This document shows, piece after piece, positions 24,233-24,384 of a stretch of DNA of 24,384 nt. Both the position numbers and the translations under genes were made by a program. Source of the DNA: Richelia sp. UBA3308 (GTDB lineage Bacteria; Cyanobacteriota; Cyanobacteriia; Cyanobacteriales; Nostocaceae); contig DESS01000366.1 of assembly GCA_002361335.1 (NCBI GenBank), positions 3,891 to 28,274 of the forward strand, written 5' to 3'. Numbering within the stretch: position 1 is the first letter of the stretch; the number at the start of each line of letters is the position of its first letter. The notes beneath the pieces were generated by a model. The model did not search any database, was not told the DNA's origin, and saw nothing but the letters and a program-made list of their open reading frames with translations.

Positions 24233-24252
24233 AACTGTAAACAGTTATTATA
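24233..24252 (-). promoter_or_regulatory. Promoter -10 box and dyad of the TPS exoprotein gene
   Basis: On the minus strand a perfect TATAAT (24252-24247) is immediately followed by the dyad AACTGT-TT-ACAGTT (24246-24233), which would cover the transcription start, a usual operator position. The ATG lies at 24213. The -35 region falls inside the heptamer repeat tract 24256-24309 and no clear TTGACA is visible. Confidence 0.5.
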
Positions 24253-24255
24253 CAG

Positions 24256-24309
24256 GAGTAATAAGTAAAGAGTAATGAGTAATGAGTAATGAATAATGAG
24301 TAATAAGTA
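24256..24309. repeat. Heptanucleotide STRR tract (GAGTAAT units)
   Basis: About seven degenerate copies of GAGTAAT in tandem, directly upstream of the exoprotein -10 box. Same family as the tracts at 1-58 and 5319-5350. Confidence 0.85.
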
Positions 24310-24384
24310 TTTATCAGTAGTAGATAATAACCGCCATCTTTTGAATAGGGTTATATCGTAAGCTTAATCGCTCTCACTCTAAAA

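Overview
The window reads as chromosomal DNA of a filamentous, probably heterocyst-forming (Nostocales-type) cyanobacterium. The visible grounds are low-GC DNA, HIP1 palindromes GCGATCGC (1646, 7937, 16304, 19513), heptanucleotide STRR tracts (1-58, 1809-1838, 5319-5350, 24256-24309), and families that are mostly or typically cyanobacterial: DUF928, DUF1822, CHAT-CHASE2 fusions, and a TPS exoprotein of the cyanobacterial filamentous-haemagglutinin type. I saw no rRNA, tRNA or CRISPR.

Layout. (1) 92-2624, minus strand: an OpuC-like quaternary-amine ABC importer (ATPase, permease, lipoprotein binding protein). (2) 3032-4000, plus strand: a glutathionyl-hydroquinone reductase-type GST. (3) 4153-5120: a frameshifted remnant of a large cadherin-like/ELWxxDGT surface protein, directly abutting a TspO/MBR gene. 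(4) 5121-5701: gene-less DNA with strong hairpins, an STRR tract and a Fur-box-like palindrome. (5) 5702-14785: the most interesting block. On the minus strand are a polytopic NapH/NosR-like Fe-S protein, an FHA-FNR-[2Fe-2S] fusion, a CHAT-CHASE2 membrane protein and a secreted DUF928 protein. Divergently on the plus strand are a sigma-70-like protein and a DUF1822 protein. (6) 14971-19180, minus strand: a small unknown gene, a CARDB-vanadium haloperoxidase and an RTX calcium-binding protein. (7) 19181-20059: a structured leader or intergenic region. (8) 20060-20518: a stand-alone IS630-type HTH protein. (9) 20857-24213: a large two-partner-secretion exoprotein.

How it may work together (inference). 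Block 5 combines a caspase-like CHAT protease fused to a periplasmic CHASE2 sensor, a phosphothreonine-reading FHA domain fused to a flavin/ferredoxin electron-transfer module, a membrane Fe-S protein that could exchange electrons with it, and a sigma-like and a DUF1822 protein. The FHA fusion and the CHAT-CHASE2 gene are separated by only 23 nt and are probably co-transcribed. This suggests a redox- and phosphorylation-coupled envelope signalling or protease system. The rest of the window is rich in cell-surface and secreted products (DUF928, RTX, haloperoxidase, TPS exoprotein, the adhesin remnant), so a cell-envelope accessory region is a fair overall reading. No substrate or phenotype can be derived from sequence alone.
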